Shown here in pieces: positions 10,233 to 22,290 of a stretch of DNA of 64,000 nt. Positions within the stretch are counted from its first letter, which is position 1. Each line of letters opens with the position of its first letter. A model generated the notes under the pieces. That model was given only the letters and a program-made list of their open reading frames with translations, made no database searches and was not told the DNA's origin. A program made the position numbers and the translations under genes. Source of the stretch: Arsenophonus sp052174495. GTDB lineage: Bacteria > Pseudomonadota > Gammaproteobacteria > Enterobacterales > Enterobacteriaceae. The DNA is taken from the NCBI GenBank assembly GCA_052174495.1, contig JBQMRR010000015.1:33133-97132 (forward strand), written 5' to 3'.

Positions 10233-11643
10233 AAGTTATTAGTAAATATAATATATGACTACTAGGTTACGTTCTACTCTGATGCTTCATAAATCTATTC
10301 CATTTTTAAATTTGGTGTTGCTTATCATTAGTGTCAAAAGGTCAACTTCTTTATCCGGCTTTATCATTTTCTGAGAAAATAAAAATAGCTTAAATAGCAT
10401 AAAAGGATTCTTTTTTGAACTATGCAGCGCTTATGTATCAACTTCATAGCCTTATACTGTCACAAAATTCGACTCATAATCAGATTCGTTATTCTTGTTG
10501 ATACCACTGTGCTGACATGAAGCCATAAAATGGCAGCATTCCCCTCAATCTTTTCCAAGTTTCTTCTTCTATGCAGGGGGTGTGCTTTGCTGATAACTTT
10601 ACCAACAAAATATCAATAGCGTTATTAATAGAATTACAGTTTTCAGCTAATCCAACTTGTGGCGGCTGCCTTAACTTTCGGTTACATACCTTTAAGGGAA
10701 CCAAACTAGCATATTAGATGTTTTATGTACCACCAAGCAACGTTGATGGTATATGTCAAGGAATATCATTTTTTGCCGCCATTGCATTCCAAAAATTAAG
10801 CACCGGCATTTCTCTCATGCGAAGTCTAAGAGATACAGTTAAGAAACGCATTTACGTTCATCCAGAAGTTTGGCCCAGTTTGTTTCTGATGCTCAATAAC
10901 CATTTTTGAGTACAGTTGTCTCTTTACGTCCATGGATAGTAAGGTTGATTTAACTAGCAGATAAAGAGATTAGCTTGCCTGACAGGACAGGTTCATCTCT
11001 CCATAGATCAAGAAATAAACATAGCACGTATCCGTTTAAATCACGTAATCGTCATTGCCTTATCCTCTTTAAGACATTGCTGTTTCAGTCTCCTGATTGT
11101 CTGCAGACAGTAGAAAGCCACGTGCTTTTTATCGAGAATCGCTTCAGAGGCTTCCTAAAAATCACCAGTAGACCACATTTCTAGAATGTAGGAGAATGGC
11201 AGCAATTTTTCGACGTTTTGTACTATTTATATAATGGAGTGATAAGGAGCTCTTGAAGTATATTTCATTACCCTTCGATTCTCTGAACTTTATGTACTTT
11301 AATTTTAATATTGTCAATACCCGTCTTGTAAGTTAGATATAATAAATAAGTGTTACGGATTTCGGATTAGCAACACGTTGATAAGGTGGTATTTTATCAG
11401 GTTATCGAAATCATGACTTCGAGTCGAGCTCATGCTCAAGAACGGTGTCTATCAGCTTTCTGATAATATCACTAATGAGTTCATGCAAAGAATTACGATA
11501 ATATCTAGTTTCACGAATACCTATTAAAGAGCAGGCTTTCATGGCATATGATATCTACGTAATTAAAATCATCCCCGAAAGCAATTAGTAGGATATGTGG
11601 TTAGCATCTCTGAAATCCCATATATTAGAAATGAGTATAACTC
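10233..11643 (-). mobile_element. IS256-family insertion sequence, degenerate copy
   Basis: This is an element of about 1.41 kb bounded by AAGTTATTAGTAAATATA and the reverse of GAGTTATACTCATTTCTAA. On the minus strand a 71-codon open stretch (10489-10704) contains ETWKRLRGMLPFYGF, corresponding to the LLAFYDFPAEHW region of IS256-type transposases. The rest is broken. The open stretch is only a surviving piece and not a gene. Confidence 0.8.
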
Positions 11644-11936
11644 TATTTAGTCTATGGTAGTTATAAATTGATTTCATTTAGTTTTTAACTCTCATTTAAT
11701 TAAAATTCTAGATGGAGAAACCATTACCTTAAAATTAAGATAGTCTTATGACTTTTTGTTATGTGGAGGACATATACTACATTTAAGTATTTTTTATGAT
11801 AAATTAATTAACATAAAAATAAATTATCTCTATTAATGGATATTAAAACTATTAATCTCACTTATCGAAAATAAAAATAACAGAGAAAATAGAAAAATGT
11901 ATAACATACAACTAATATAGAATTTAACGCTAGGGA

Positions 11937-12913
11937 ATGAATTAACGCTATTAACAGGAAATCCTAATCACTATCTTTTTAGTTTAGCACCGATGATTGA
12001 GTAGACAGATTGCTATTGCCGTTATTTTATCGGTTTTGACTAAAAGCGTTATTTGGATACAAAAATGGTAACAACTATCGCGCTTATTTATAGTAAGGGT
12101 GATTATCTGGCTTATTATTGAAAATGAACATACAGTTGCTTTCCAACTGCTGGTAATTAACTTGTAGCTTTAGCCAATTATATAAAATAGCTCAGAAAGT
12201 GATTATGATGAGGTTAATTTAAATATTGATTGTCCTTAAGATTGGGTCCAAATACTCGTTTTGTATTTATTTAATGCTTGAAAGCGCACTAGTAATGAAT
12301 TCTATAAAAGCAATGTAGGATGCTTACTATGATCCAAATAACAATAAAAACCAAAATCGGCGTTGATGATAATACTTATGCTTTTTTGAGCAATTTTTTG
12401 ATAAATTCATGTTAGAAAGTGAATGTTATTTATTTTTTATTCATACTCAAAAAAGTTTGGTTATCGTGGTTAAGTTAAAAACAGAATCAGAAAATACTAC
12501 CTTTAGACTATTCACGTCTGTATCAATTAAAAAAGATTTTCCTCAGTTAACCATTGAGGTTAATGGAAATATGAAAAACGTTAATAACGCTAAACAGCAT
12601 TTACATCATTTTGATGATATTATGATAAGTCAAAAGTTTATCAATATCTTATGTTATTAACTTAGGTTTATTTAGAGTTTTTAACTAAGGTAATCGGTTG
12701 CTGATTCGATTTTATAGTACAAGCAATATATTCATATATTAAACGAGAGTTGAAATAAGGAATTTATTTAGGTAATATTACTGTTATATATTGAAGATAT
12801 TTAAAAATATTTTCGGTTCCAGCTAGAGCTGCGTCGTTATTTGAGTGAAAATTCCAATAAAAATGTGTTGATCTAACTTTTGTTAAGTAAATTTTAAGTT
12901 TATCAAGAATAAA
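11937..12913 (+). pseudogene. dusA: tRNA-dihydrouridine synthase A, decayed
   Basis: DusA reduces U20/U20a in tRNA using FMN and NADPH. Ordered fragments match E. coli DusA: FSLAPMIE-TDCYCRYF, KMVTTIALIYSKGDYLAYY, IQITIKTKIGVDDN-TYAFLSNF, KKDFPQLTIEVNGNMKNVNNA and YSYIKRELK-GIYLGNIT. At least one in-frame stop falls in the FMN-binding N-terminal part and several frameshifts follow. The 83-codon open stretch 12409-12660 is an internal piece of this gene. E. coli also places dusA upstream of dnaB in the same orientation; the intervening pspG and qorA are not recognisable here. Confidence 0.9.
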
Positions 12914-13041
12914 TAATTGGCTAACTTGCTTATTTATCTTATGCTAGACTTGATAATGAGTTAATTTAAGGGTAACTAAAATATATTCAAGTATAGCATT
13001 TGATTAATAAAACAGTTTTTATTTTATTTTTTACTTGTACT

Positions 13042-13113
13042 CTCTATTTCTCTATTTCTCTATTTCTCTATTTCTCTATTTCTCTATTTCTCTATTTCTC
13101 TATTTCTCTATTT
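13042..13113. repeat. Perfect tandem repeat, nine copies of CTCTATTT
   Basis: Nine uninterrupted, identical 8-base units fill 72 bases. Flanking sequence (TTTTTCTAATTTTTCTAAATT) looks like degraded versions of the same unit. The array lies about 130 bases beyond the end of the dusA pseudogene, in non-coding sequence. The perfection implies recent slippage. Confidence 0.97.
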
Positions 13114-13589
13114 TTTCTAATTTTTCTAAATTATTTTCATTAATATTACAGAATTATTAATTAATTTATGAAATTTAATTAATTTATTATTTTATCTAAT
13201 TGTATTAGAAAAGTATTAAATTTCTGATTTTCAGAATAATAAATAATTAAAAGTTCATTCTTTGAAAATCGGTTTTTGTCATAAATATCATTAATAAATA
13301 TATTGATTTCTTCATAACTATTCCATAGAGAAATAAATTCTATTTAATTAAAAATTTCTTTGTTAAGGAATAAATAAACTAACTAAATATTCGTAAATAA
13401 AATAATCTCAAAGTGCAGTTTATTAAAAGATTAATTATAGAGTTAATAGTAAATATACTATACAATATTTATTAGTTGAAGAAAAGATAACTTTAGAAAT
13501 TTTTCTCCATCTTAAATTAAATGTTATTTATACAAAAATCAGCAAGTCAACTTTACTTAGGCAGTTTCTTTTTTTAAGAAAATGGGAAA

Positions 13590-14690
13590 AAGATTAGATA
13601 CCGTCAAAAGAGTTCTTTTCCTCGAATCAAAGTTTTTAGTACGTTCTCAGCTTTATATCTTCACTATTGCAAAAGCTAATTCAATTGGATTCGTTGGTCT
13701 TATTGACACCAAGTGCACTGATGAGAAGTTATGGAAGAGTGCCAGTTGTTTTTCTTTATTTTTCTTCAATATTCTCAGTACTACAGAGAAATTTATGATG
13801 AAAATCTTCACAACATAACATAAAGAGTTTTATTAGCAGCATCGAAGTTCTCTACTATTTAAAAATCTCCTGAGGCTCAAGCTTTAATTTTTGATTATCT
13901 ACCTTATCAGTAAGGTGTCGCATGAGTTATTTTATGTAGCAAACGAGATTATGCCGCATGCTCAGAAATATCTTTACCATTGTATTTCAAAAACTAAGCA
14001 TAACATCTAAGTTCTAATCACTAGGGGTATAATTAAATCACGCATTTTCGGTCTCATTGAGGAAATGTAGCCCATTGCGCGTCTGATTCTTGATAAGCAC
14101 TTTGACCGAAAAAAGTTCCTTATGTCCATGAAGCAGTTACGCCAATAATATAAACTATCAGGCAAAGGCGATCAGGTTTCCTAACAAGACAATTATGCTA
14201 TCATCTGACCAGAAAAAACGTAACGCATATCGCTTAATCACGCAGTCGCCATCGCCTGTGTTCTTGAAGCCAATTCAGTTTTAGTCTGTTGATGAGTACT
14301 GGTAGAGAAATAATGTGTTTTTATAGAGAAGCGCCAAAACAGAGGAGAGCTTTATAAAAATTTCCGGTATATATGGTTTTCTAGGTACTACAGGAATAGA
14401 GTAGAAACTCTTCATCATCTTTACACGTTTTAGATAGGGCAGCAATAATGAACTGTTAAAACATATTCTGTTGTCACTGTAATCTCCTGATATTAGACGC
14501 TTTAATTTCAGCATCACAAGTACTCGTTTTTTAGGTTTTCTATAGCACAAATAACCATTAAATACGATGGCATGGGGAAGGCGTAAATAAGGGGGGGTGG
14601 TTTCAGTATGGATTTGAGCTCATTTCCTTAACGGAAGTGCCCTTACATCTGCCTAGCACCTATCCATTCACTATAAAAAGCATAATCCTG
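13590..14690 (-). mobile_element. IS256-family insertion sequence, partial
   Basis: Segments such as GGTCTTATTGACACCAAGTGCACTGA and GGCAAAGGCGATCAGGTTTCCTAACAAGAC align with the other minus-strand IS256 copies (for example at 42.5 and 44.8 kb). The transposase C-terminal end with its terminal repeat is missing on the left. Runs of G (GGGGGGGTGG near 14590) lie in the decayed right part. The right boundary is approximate. Confidence 0.7.
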
Positions 14691-14917
14691 TTTATTTTTA
14701 ACTAAACGATTTTTATCCATAATTATAATATTTTATAAAGTTCAGTTTTATTGTCAATAAAATGCTATTTTCTTGATAAGAATCCTAAAACATTTTCAGA
14801 TTTTATAAAAGATAATAGTAAAAAGTTATTAAGGTTTTATCTTAGATAAAATGATTAAGTTCCCATAAAATACTAGTAAATAACATATCTTGTTTATTTC
14901 CAGATCATTATAGAGAA

Positions 14918-15945
14918 ATTCTTGTCGCACATACCTATATTCATGATAAAATAGCTATTGAGAGATTATAGCTAAGGTGAATATCATTATGATGGGCTCC
15001 ATTATCAGGCAACTATAACATTTAAAATCAGTGCTGGCTTCCAGGCCAATAAAAAGTTTGCATCTACTTTTAGTAAGTGTTACGGCATAGTCGTACATTT
15101 ATTGATTATAAACAGTAAAATAAGATGATGTTGATGATCATCTCTATACTCATATTCTATGTCGTTTGCCGATGATGCATTCTGTCGTCAGCTGCTTAGA
15201 AATCTTTACTCATTTTTCTGAGAAAAATAGTTTTCTTTCTTTCGTTGATCTTCTGGATAGTCACGTAAATTCCAAAACCTCGTTATATTTTGATCTGATA
15301 TGAATCGCTGTTTACGTAGCCTCATACAGGAATTTATGTAAAATAAGATAGGAAATCCTAAAGCTAAGCATAAACGTTTAAAAGTTACTAATTTGCTTAT
15401 CTGTACGTAGATATAAATATATTCCACAAATGCTAAACAAAACTTCACGACATTATCTTTTTGTAGATATATATCGCAATACTTGATGAGTTTTATCTAT
15501 TCTTAAAATATTAAAATTTTGGTTAATGCTTGACATTTCTTACGTGATTTTAACCATGGCATTTCCATAGCTATCCATCGGATACTTATAGATAATGGAA
15601 AAATAGATAATGGAAAAGAATTTTAGTAACTTCTAGTCTAGAAAAAGGATTCAACCATCGAAAAGCAAGAATTTTACAGTTTGTATACAGAGCTTGATAT
15701 AGAATGAACTTAGTCCTCTGATATATCCTGAAAGGAATAATCTGGTTGATCAATTTATAATGTGCGCATGGGAAGGATGCGCTACAAAGTTATCATTTCA
15801 ATTTTGTTAAAAATTCAAGATCACTACTCTGGATAATATTTTGACTATACAATCAAGAATTACTCAATCAGTATTGAGTAGTAGTAAAACTTCATTACAG
15901 TTTATGAAAAATTGATTTAAAGTTAAACTTAAATTATTTAAAAAA
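14918..15945 (+). mobile_element. IS481-family insertion sequence, degenerate copy
   Basis: Its left end (CTTGTCGCACATACCTATATTCATG) matches the copy at 63.02 kb and, in reverse, the one ending near 60.59 kb. Translated pieces follow the IS481 transposase order: KRYGIIVHLL-like, NKTSRHYLFVDIYRNT--VL (the YLFVAIDRATRWVF region) and YVILTMAFP. All frames are broken. The right end shares its tail with 60-175. Confidence 0.65.
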
Positions 15946-16015
15946 CCATACTATCTTCCTGTATGTGACATATACTGATATGCGACTCTATTGATTAATG
16001 GGTAAATAAAGTATT

Positions 16016-17428
16016 ATGGCAAAGAAGTATTCCGCAGAAACCGTATTTATTGGTCAGAAAGATCCTCAAATAGAAGGGCTAAAAATTCCACCTCACTCAT
16101 TAGAGGCTGAGCAATCTGTATTGGGTGGATTAATGTTAGATAATGAGCGTTGGGAGTATGTCTCAGAACGTGTAACAAATACAGATTTTTTTAGTCGACC
16201 ACATAGAACTATTTTTTCTAAAATGCAACGTCTGCTTGAACAAAGCAGACCAATTGATTTAATTACTTTATCTGAATCGTTAGAGCAGCAAGGTGAATTA
16301 GATAGTATTGGTGGCTTTGCCTATTTAGCGGAATTAGCTAAAAATACTCCAAGTGTTGCTAATATTAACGCTTATGCAGATATTGTGCGAGAACGTGCTG
16401 TTGTTCGTGACATGATTGCAGTGGCAAATGAGATCGCTAATGCAGGTTATGATCCTCAAGGTAGGACAAGCGAAGAGTTACTAGATTTAGCTGAGTCACG
16501 TGTTTTTCAAATTGCTGAAACTCGTGCTAATAAATATGACGGTCCAAAAGGAATTGAAGAGATACTATCGGAAACAGTGGAAAAAATTGAACAGCTATAT
16601 CAAAAGCCTCATGATGGCGTAACAGGTGTTTCTACCGGTTATCAGGATCTGGATCGAAAAACAGCAGGATTACAAAATTCTGATCTTATTATCGTAGCAG
16701 CTCGCCCTTCCATGGGTAAAACAACTTTTGCGATGAATTTATGTGAACATGCGGCCATGATAGAAGAAAAACCAGTTTTAATTTTTAGTCTAGAAATGCC
16801 AGCAAATCAAATCATGATGCGTATGTTAGCTTCTTTATCGCGTGTTGATCAAACGCGTATTCGTACTGGCCAACTGGATGACGAAGATTGGGCGCGAATT
16901 TCCAGTACAATAGGGTTGTTGATGGAAAAACGAAATATGTACATTGATGACTCTGCTGGATTAACGCCGATAGAAATTCGTTCACGTGCTCGCCGGGTTT
17001 ACCGTGAACATGGTGCTTTAAGTTTAATTATGATTGATTATCTTCAACTTATGCGTGTTCCTTCCCTATCTGATAATCGTACACTTGAAATTGCTGAAAT
17101 CTCTCGCTCACTTAAATCGTTGGCGAAAGAGTTACAAGTGCCAGTAATCGCATTATCACAACTTAACCGTAGCTTAGAACAACGAGCAAATAAAAAACCA
17201 GTAAATTCAGATTTGCGGGAATCCGGCTCAATTGAACAGGATGCGGATTTAATTATATTTATTTATCGAGATGAAGTTTATAACGATAACTCAGATCTTA
17301 AAGGGATAGCAGAAATTATTATTGGTAAACAGCGTAATGGGCCGATTGGAACAGTACGTCTAACTTTTAATGGACAATGGTCACGTTTTGATAATTATGC
17401 TGAGTCAATTATTTATCATGACGAATAA
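16016..17428 (+). CDS. dnaB: Replicative DNA helicase DnaB
   Basis: DnaB is the hexameric 5'-3' helicase that unwinds the replication fork. The 470-residue product is one residue shorter than the E. coli protein and has no intein. The N-terminal primase-interaction domain begins PPHSLEAEQSVLGGLMLDN. The RecA-like domain holds the Walker A motif ARPSMGKTT (about residues 227-235), the Walker B-like MIDYLQLMR and the DRESGSIEQDAD-type segment (here DLRESGSIEQDAD). It is followed closely by alr in the same direction, as in E. coli. The ribosome binding site before ATGGCAAAGAAG is weak, but the start aligns with the family. Confidence 0.98.
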   Translation: MAKKYSAETVFIGQKDPQIEGLKIPPHSLEAEQSVLGGLMLDNERWEYVSERVTNTDFFSRPHRTIFSKMQRLLEQSRPIDLITLSESLEQQGELDSIGGFAYLAELAKNTPSVANINAYADIVRERAVVRDMIAVANEIANAGYDPQGRTSEELLDLAESRVFQIAETRANKYDGPKGIEEILSETVEKIEQLYQKPHDGVTGVSTGYQDLDRKTAGLQNSDLIIVAARPSMGKTTFAMNLCEHAAMIEEKPVLIFSLEMPANQIMMRMLASLSRVDQTRIRTGQLDDEDWARISSTIGLLMEKRNMYIDDSAGLTPIEIRSRARRVYREHGALSLIMIDYLQLMRVPSLSDNRTLEIAEISRSLKSLAKELQVPVIALSQLNRSLEQRANKKPVNSDLRESGSIEQDADLIIFIYRDEVYNDNSDLKGIAEIIIGKQRNGPIGTVRLTFNGQWSRFDNYAESIIYHDE

Positions 17429-17459
17429 TTTATCTATTTAATTTAATATGGAGAGTAAA

Positions 17460-18539
17460 ATGAAAGCGGCAACTGCTGTGATTTATCGCTGCGCTCTACG
17501 TCACAATTTACAACGGGTTCGGGAAATTGCAGTTAATAGTCGAATAATTGCTGTCGTTAAAGCTAATGCTTATGGGCATGGTTTATTAGAAATAGCGCAC
17601 ACAATTAAAGATCTGGTTGATAGTTTTGGCGTTGCTCGTATTAGCGAAGCAATCGCATTACGTAAAAATGATATTAGCAATCCTATCTTATTATTAGAAG
17701 GTTTTTTTGATCTATCTGAGTTACCTATTATTACCAGGTATGCAATTGACGTGGTTGTGCAAAGCATTGAGCAACTTAAAATTTTAGAGCAGATAAAATT
17801 AGAAAAAGCAATAAAAGTTTGGATGAAACTTGATACTGGTATGCACCGTTTGGGATTCAGACCTGAAGAGGCAGAAATGTCTTATACTCGCTTAATGGCA
17901 TGTCATAATATCCAAAAGCCTATTAATATTATGAGTCATTTCAGTTCCGCTGATAAACTTAGTTTACCAATAGTAACTGAGCAGCAATTAGCTTGTTTTA
18001 ATGATTTTATAAAAGACAAAGCTAGTGAAAAATCAATCGCTGCATCTGCTGGTATTCTATTATGGCAGACATCGCATTTTGATTGGGTGCGTCCTGGTAT
18101 AATGATGTATGGTGTTTCAGGACAGGAAGGTAAAAAAGGAAAAGATTTTGGTCTGCTACCGGTGATGACACTTAAATCTAATTTAATTGCTATTCGTCAA
18201 CATAAAGCCGGAGAGTCGGTTGGTTATGGTGGAATTTGGGTTAGTGAACAGGATACTAATCTTGGTGTGGTCGCGATTGGTTATGGCGATGGTTATCCAC
18301 GTAATGCCCCGTTAAACACGCCAGTACTAATAAATGGGCGCAAAGTGCCGATTGTTGGTAGAGTCTCTATGGATATGATTTCAGTAGATTTAGGAATTGA
18401 AACTAACGATAAAGTCGGTGATGAAGCAATTATATGGGGTGATCTATTACCTGTTGAAGAAGTAGCTGCATATACTGGTATAAGTGATTATGAATTACTG
18501 ACAAAGTTAACATCACGAGTGACAATGGAATATATTTAG
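17460..18539 (+). CDS. alr: Alanine racemase, biosynthetic
   Basis: This PLP enzyme interconverts L- and D-alanine for peptidoglycan. I place the start at MKAATAVIYR, preceded by GGAGAG; an ATG four codons earlier overlaps that binding site and is unlikely. The product is 359 residues, as expected for Alr. The PLP lysine is Lys34 in AVVKANAYGHG. KLDTGMHRLG and GYGDGYPR (catalytic tyrosine region) are intact, as is SMDMISVD. It lies 31 bases after dnaB. Keeping it suggests that the cell still makes D-alanine for a wall. Confidence 0.97.
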   Translation: MKAATAVIYRCALRHNLQRVREIAVNSRIIAVVKANAYGHGLLEIAHTIKDLVDSFGVARISEAIALRKNDISNPILLLEGFFDLSELPIITRYAIDVVVQSIEQLKILEQIKLEKAIKVWMKLDTGMHRLGFRPEEAEMSYTRLMACHNIQKPINIMSHFSSADKLSLPIVTEQQLACFNDFIKDKASEKSIAASAGILLWQTSHFDWVRPGIMMYGVSGQEGKKGKDFGLLPVMTLKSNLIAIRQHKAGESVGYGGIWVSEQDTNLGVVAIGYGDGYPRNAPLNTPVLINGRKVPIVGRVSMDMISVDLGIETNDKVGDEAIIWGDLLPVEEVAAYTGISDYELLTKLTSRVTMEYI

Positions 18540-18785
18540 ACAAATAAATTTGCTATCGGTTATTTAATAAAGATTAACGTGAAAATAAAATTAATCTTAG
18601 TATTGGTTTTTATTATAAAAGCAAAAGTAATATTCTCCAATCTGAAGTTGCTGATAAAGCAAATACTAAGCTTAATCAGTTATCAGCCATCTGCGGGTTC
18701 CATCTATTTAATAAGGGAGGACTATATAACTATAGTATAGCGATTTAAAAACTGCTTTTTGTGCTATGATAGGCAATTAAAAGGA
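18540..18785. other. Post-alr spacer, no gene recognised
   Basis: E. coli has tyrB here; no tyrB reading is found. A short broken frame contains QSEVADKANTKLNQLSAI, which I cannot assign. Confidence 0.35.
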
Positions 18786-20204
18786 GAGTTATACTCATTT
18801 ATGGTGATGAGATTTCGAAAATTCTGTGCATATATTATCCTATTGATTAATTTCATGGATGATTTCAAGAAGAGAGAGCAGATATACTATAAAATCTATC
18901 CCTATAATAGGGGGGGTTAGATCCCTCACGAAATTTCATATCACCTCTGGCTCTTTATATGACTCATTTATAATTCTAACAGGTATCTGATAGCACCACT
19001 GTTTAGGATGAGATTGTAACTATGTGCTGCAATAAGATACTAAAATACCGCCTTGTTTACTAGTATCAATCATCGATCATAACGATTATCTGCTATAGAT
19101 AATCATACAGACTAGTATGAGCGATATTAAAATTAAAATATCTAAAGTATAAGATCGCAGTATAAACAGAATATTCTTAAAGAACTTATGCTACCGTTTT
19201 ATCTAAAGCGTGCAAAAGTAGTACGATATCTGTATTAGTAAAGACATGTCACTAATAATTTTAACGAAATCTTTTATGGGAAGTTGGTTCTAGATAAAAA
19301 ATAGATAATCTCTCTATCAAGTACATCAGCAGACTGAAACAGTAATGGTTTAAAAAGTTAACAGGCAATGGTGTCTGCGTAATTTACGCGATACGTATTA
19401 TATTTATTTTTTGACCGATAATGGTATATATCATCTCGTTCTGTCAGGGAAGCTGATTGTTTTTACATGCTGTTCATTATTATGGTACTGCGCATGAACT
19501 TAGAGAGCTCGTTATTCTAAAAAATGATTATTAATAGTCAGAAGTGACTTGTCTTAACTTCTAATTCCATTTAAGCACGGACTTAATTATATCTCCTAGG
19601 CCCATCCTAGGATGGACTTAATACCATTAGTTTTAAAATGAAATGTAAAATTTTTAAGACATACAGCGCTAAATCCTGTTAAGTTGTATAAAATACTTTT
19701 TGTACTGGCTTCACTACCGCAAAAGTGAGGATATGTAACCAAAAGTTAAAACTTAAAGTATAGGAACTTCTGCCTACCAAAAAAGAGTCGCAATGCCGCT
19801 AATAAATCTCTTGATATTTCATTGGGAAGATTTTTAGCGAAATATTATCCTGCAGCAATGAAGAAACTGCAAAAAATTAAGAAGAATTTTTTGCAATCCT
19901 ATCCATTCTCTATCAGCGCACTGAATATTAAATAAGAATAAAAATCCGGTTAATTAACTTTTTACGACAGTGAGGATATGAAGCTGATGCGCGAAGCGAT
20001 GTAGTTCGAAAACAATTCTTTTAATGATATTTAAGTTGCTTCCGTCTGCTCAAAAAAAACTGTAACTAGCTAAGGGTATTTATTATCTTGTGTTAATATT
20101 ACTAATAATAACGTTTAATTTAAGGATAGAGAACATATTTACGAAGCATTGGAGTTAGAGAGTAGAAATTAGCCTAACTGTCATTTAGGATTTACTAATA
20201 ACTC
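18786..20204 (+). mobile_element. IS256-family insertion sequence, degenerate copy with both ends
   Basis: This copy of about 1.42 kb keeps the cleanest termini in the window: GAGTTATACTCATTTATGG at the left and GGATTTACTAATAACTC at the right, so the terminal inverted repeat starts GAGTTAT. The internal sequence aligns along its length with the copies at 7.4 and 46.2 kb, including GGCAATGGTGTCTGCGTAATTTACGCGATAC. The transposase frame is destroyed by stops and indels. Confidence 0.8.
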
Positions 20205-20479
20205 TCTAATGTAGTTTAGATTGCATTTTGCATAGGAATATTAGTACAAAGTCGCATGGAGCATAATATTCTAAGTCTTAATATATATAACTTTTAGAAT
20301 TTCTTCTTTTGACCATTAAGAACTATTAAGCATTGATAGTTAAGAAATTAAATTCCCCCTTTAAGTGAAGGGGGAAGCCATTCATTTTTGTTAAATGAGA
20401 TAGAATCCATTTACTGGATCTATTGTAAGTTTCAATTTCATTGAAATGTGTATTCTTTGAATTAATTTACTAAGTAAAA

Positions 20480-22290
20480 ATACCTTAACTATAGGTTTAA
20501 CTTAGTAACGCTTGTTTTTCTCCATTTTATTGCATTGTTGTTGAGAATAATTTTATTATCGGGCCAGCCGACCTGAGTTTCGATAAAAATTAATCTCTTC
20601 ACATACAAAATGCATTTGTATGGATTTACGCACAGGAATCCTTTTATAAGCAGAGCGAACCTCGGTTTTCGGTTATTTGCTATCCCTTCTCTCATGCTGT
20701 GCTTTTATACCTTCGATAAAAGTGTGCCTCGTTTACAATTTGATAAGAAACCATAGTGATCTAATATCTTAAGCATGCCTTTCCGTAATATAGTTTTATG
20801 GGTAGTATCTAATTATCTTTTCTTGCGTTAACATCTGCTGCAGGTTCTACTTAGTTATATGATCATAGTAAATGCATAATTACTACAAACTCAGTAACTC
20901 CGGAGTTTTAATATGAAATACTGGGTATTTAAGGTAGTGCTAGAAATATTTTATGCTATGCTACGCTCCATTTTATTTTTTCTCTAAATGTAACGTGGGC
21001 TCTGTACTTTGCACTTTCAGGTAACGCTGCACTTCTTTCTTGCGCAGAAGTGTGTCAGATAAGGAAGATATTGAGATTTATCAGGTTATAATTGTAATGC
21101 AATAACTAGATAACAGCGCATCGTAAAATAGTTTTGACGCTTTTTTTTAAGAACAGATCACGCAAATATAGCATATTTAATATCTAGAGCGCGACAGGGT
21201 AACGAAGATATTAATAGGCGGATTTTGATTGAGTTGTTGACCATAAATCTGAAAGGCACAGAAGATACCAATTTTGATACTCTGTTTCTGTGTCCATTAT
21301 AGCATAGGGGGTAGATGTGGAGCTCCTGGTGTAAAACGGAATATTGAATCGCAGCCAGTTATTGTTGAAAAGGCCAATAAAGATGGGCATAGTGTGAAAG
21401 TAATATATTAATACTTGCAGTCGGGTAAAATATGAATCTGCTATGTTCTAACCATTGCTCTGTAGCTTTAAAGTCGTATGAATTACGAGCTTTTAATCTT
21501 ATAGTTTAGCAGAAAATTACTGTGGGAACATTCAGAAGAGGCACAGTAGCAGCCGTCCTGATACCCCAATAACACAAGTGTTCTAGGTAAAAACATTCGT
21601 TCTATAAATAGATGCGTTTCTAAGCTGACGCTTCGAACCTGTTTTTAAGAAATTTATTTCAGCCGTCATCAATGGTAAAAAGCAGCTTAATTAGAGCATA
21701 TATATCTAGGTAAATTACGCCATCTTAGTTCCTTATAAAAAAATAGAAATCGTAATCCTGTCCCAATTTGTTAGTTCTATTTATCTAGTTATTTTTGTAC
21801 TACTTTATGAGATGAAGCAGAGAGGAATTATTCTTAGTTCTCTATAAGTAATAAATTTATTAACAAGCATACTTTTATTAAGTTCTTTTCAATGTAAGTT
21901 ATATTCAGCATAATCAGATTAGCGCCTAGGACGTTGTTTAAAGCTCTAAATAATCATGATTAAAGGAGGATAATATACTTGGAAGTCTCAAAAAAATAAA
22001 GATCGAAATCTGCGAATTTTATAATGACCTCTTTTGAGGTGTAATAAAAATTCAGTCAGTCTCTCATCATCAATTTTGCTAAAATAGATCAGAAAATATT
22101 CTGGATAAACAATCGATTCTAATACGTGACTATGTATTGTCTTCTTGATTTACGTAATTTACGCTTTCTAGGAGGATTTATTCTAAGAGCCATATATCTG
22201 AATTTCTAAAAAAAATTCATATATCGCATAGTATAAAATAGTACTCAGATCATGATATTATGAAGCAGGATATCTGTGTTACTCACAGAC
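20480..22290. mobile_element. Unassigned repeat family B, longest copy in this orientation
   Basis: About 1.8 kb is related to 54110-55235 (left part), 34736-35750 (right part) and, reversed, to 37000-38885. Shared landmarks include AATGCATTTGTATGGATTTACGCACAGGAATCC (with AATGCATTTGTACGTATCTGTGCGGCAGAAAATCC at 54.16 kb) and GTTCTCTATAAGTAATAAATT. The 68-codon open stretch on the minus strand (20489-20695) is a remnant of this element. Size and dispersal suggest an insertion sequence or a group II intron, but I cannot recognise a transposase or reverse transcriptase motif. Confidence 0.55.

Noticed and set aside
12409..12660. 83-residue hypothetical protein
   Set aside because: It is an internal fragment of the dusA pseudogene.
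13042..13113. Possible CRISPR-like or regulatory repeat
   Set aside because: Units are 8 bases with no spacers, so it is a simple tandem repeat.
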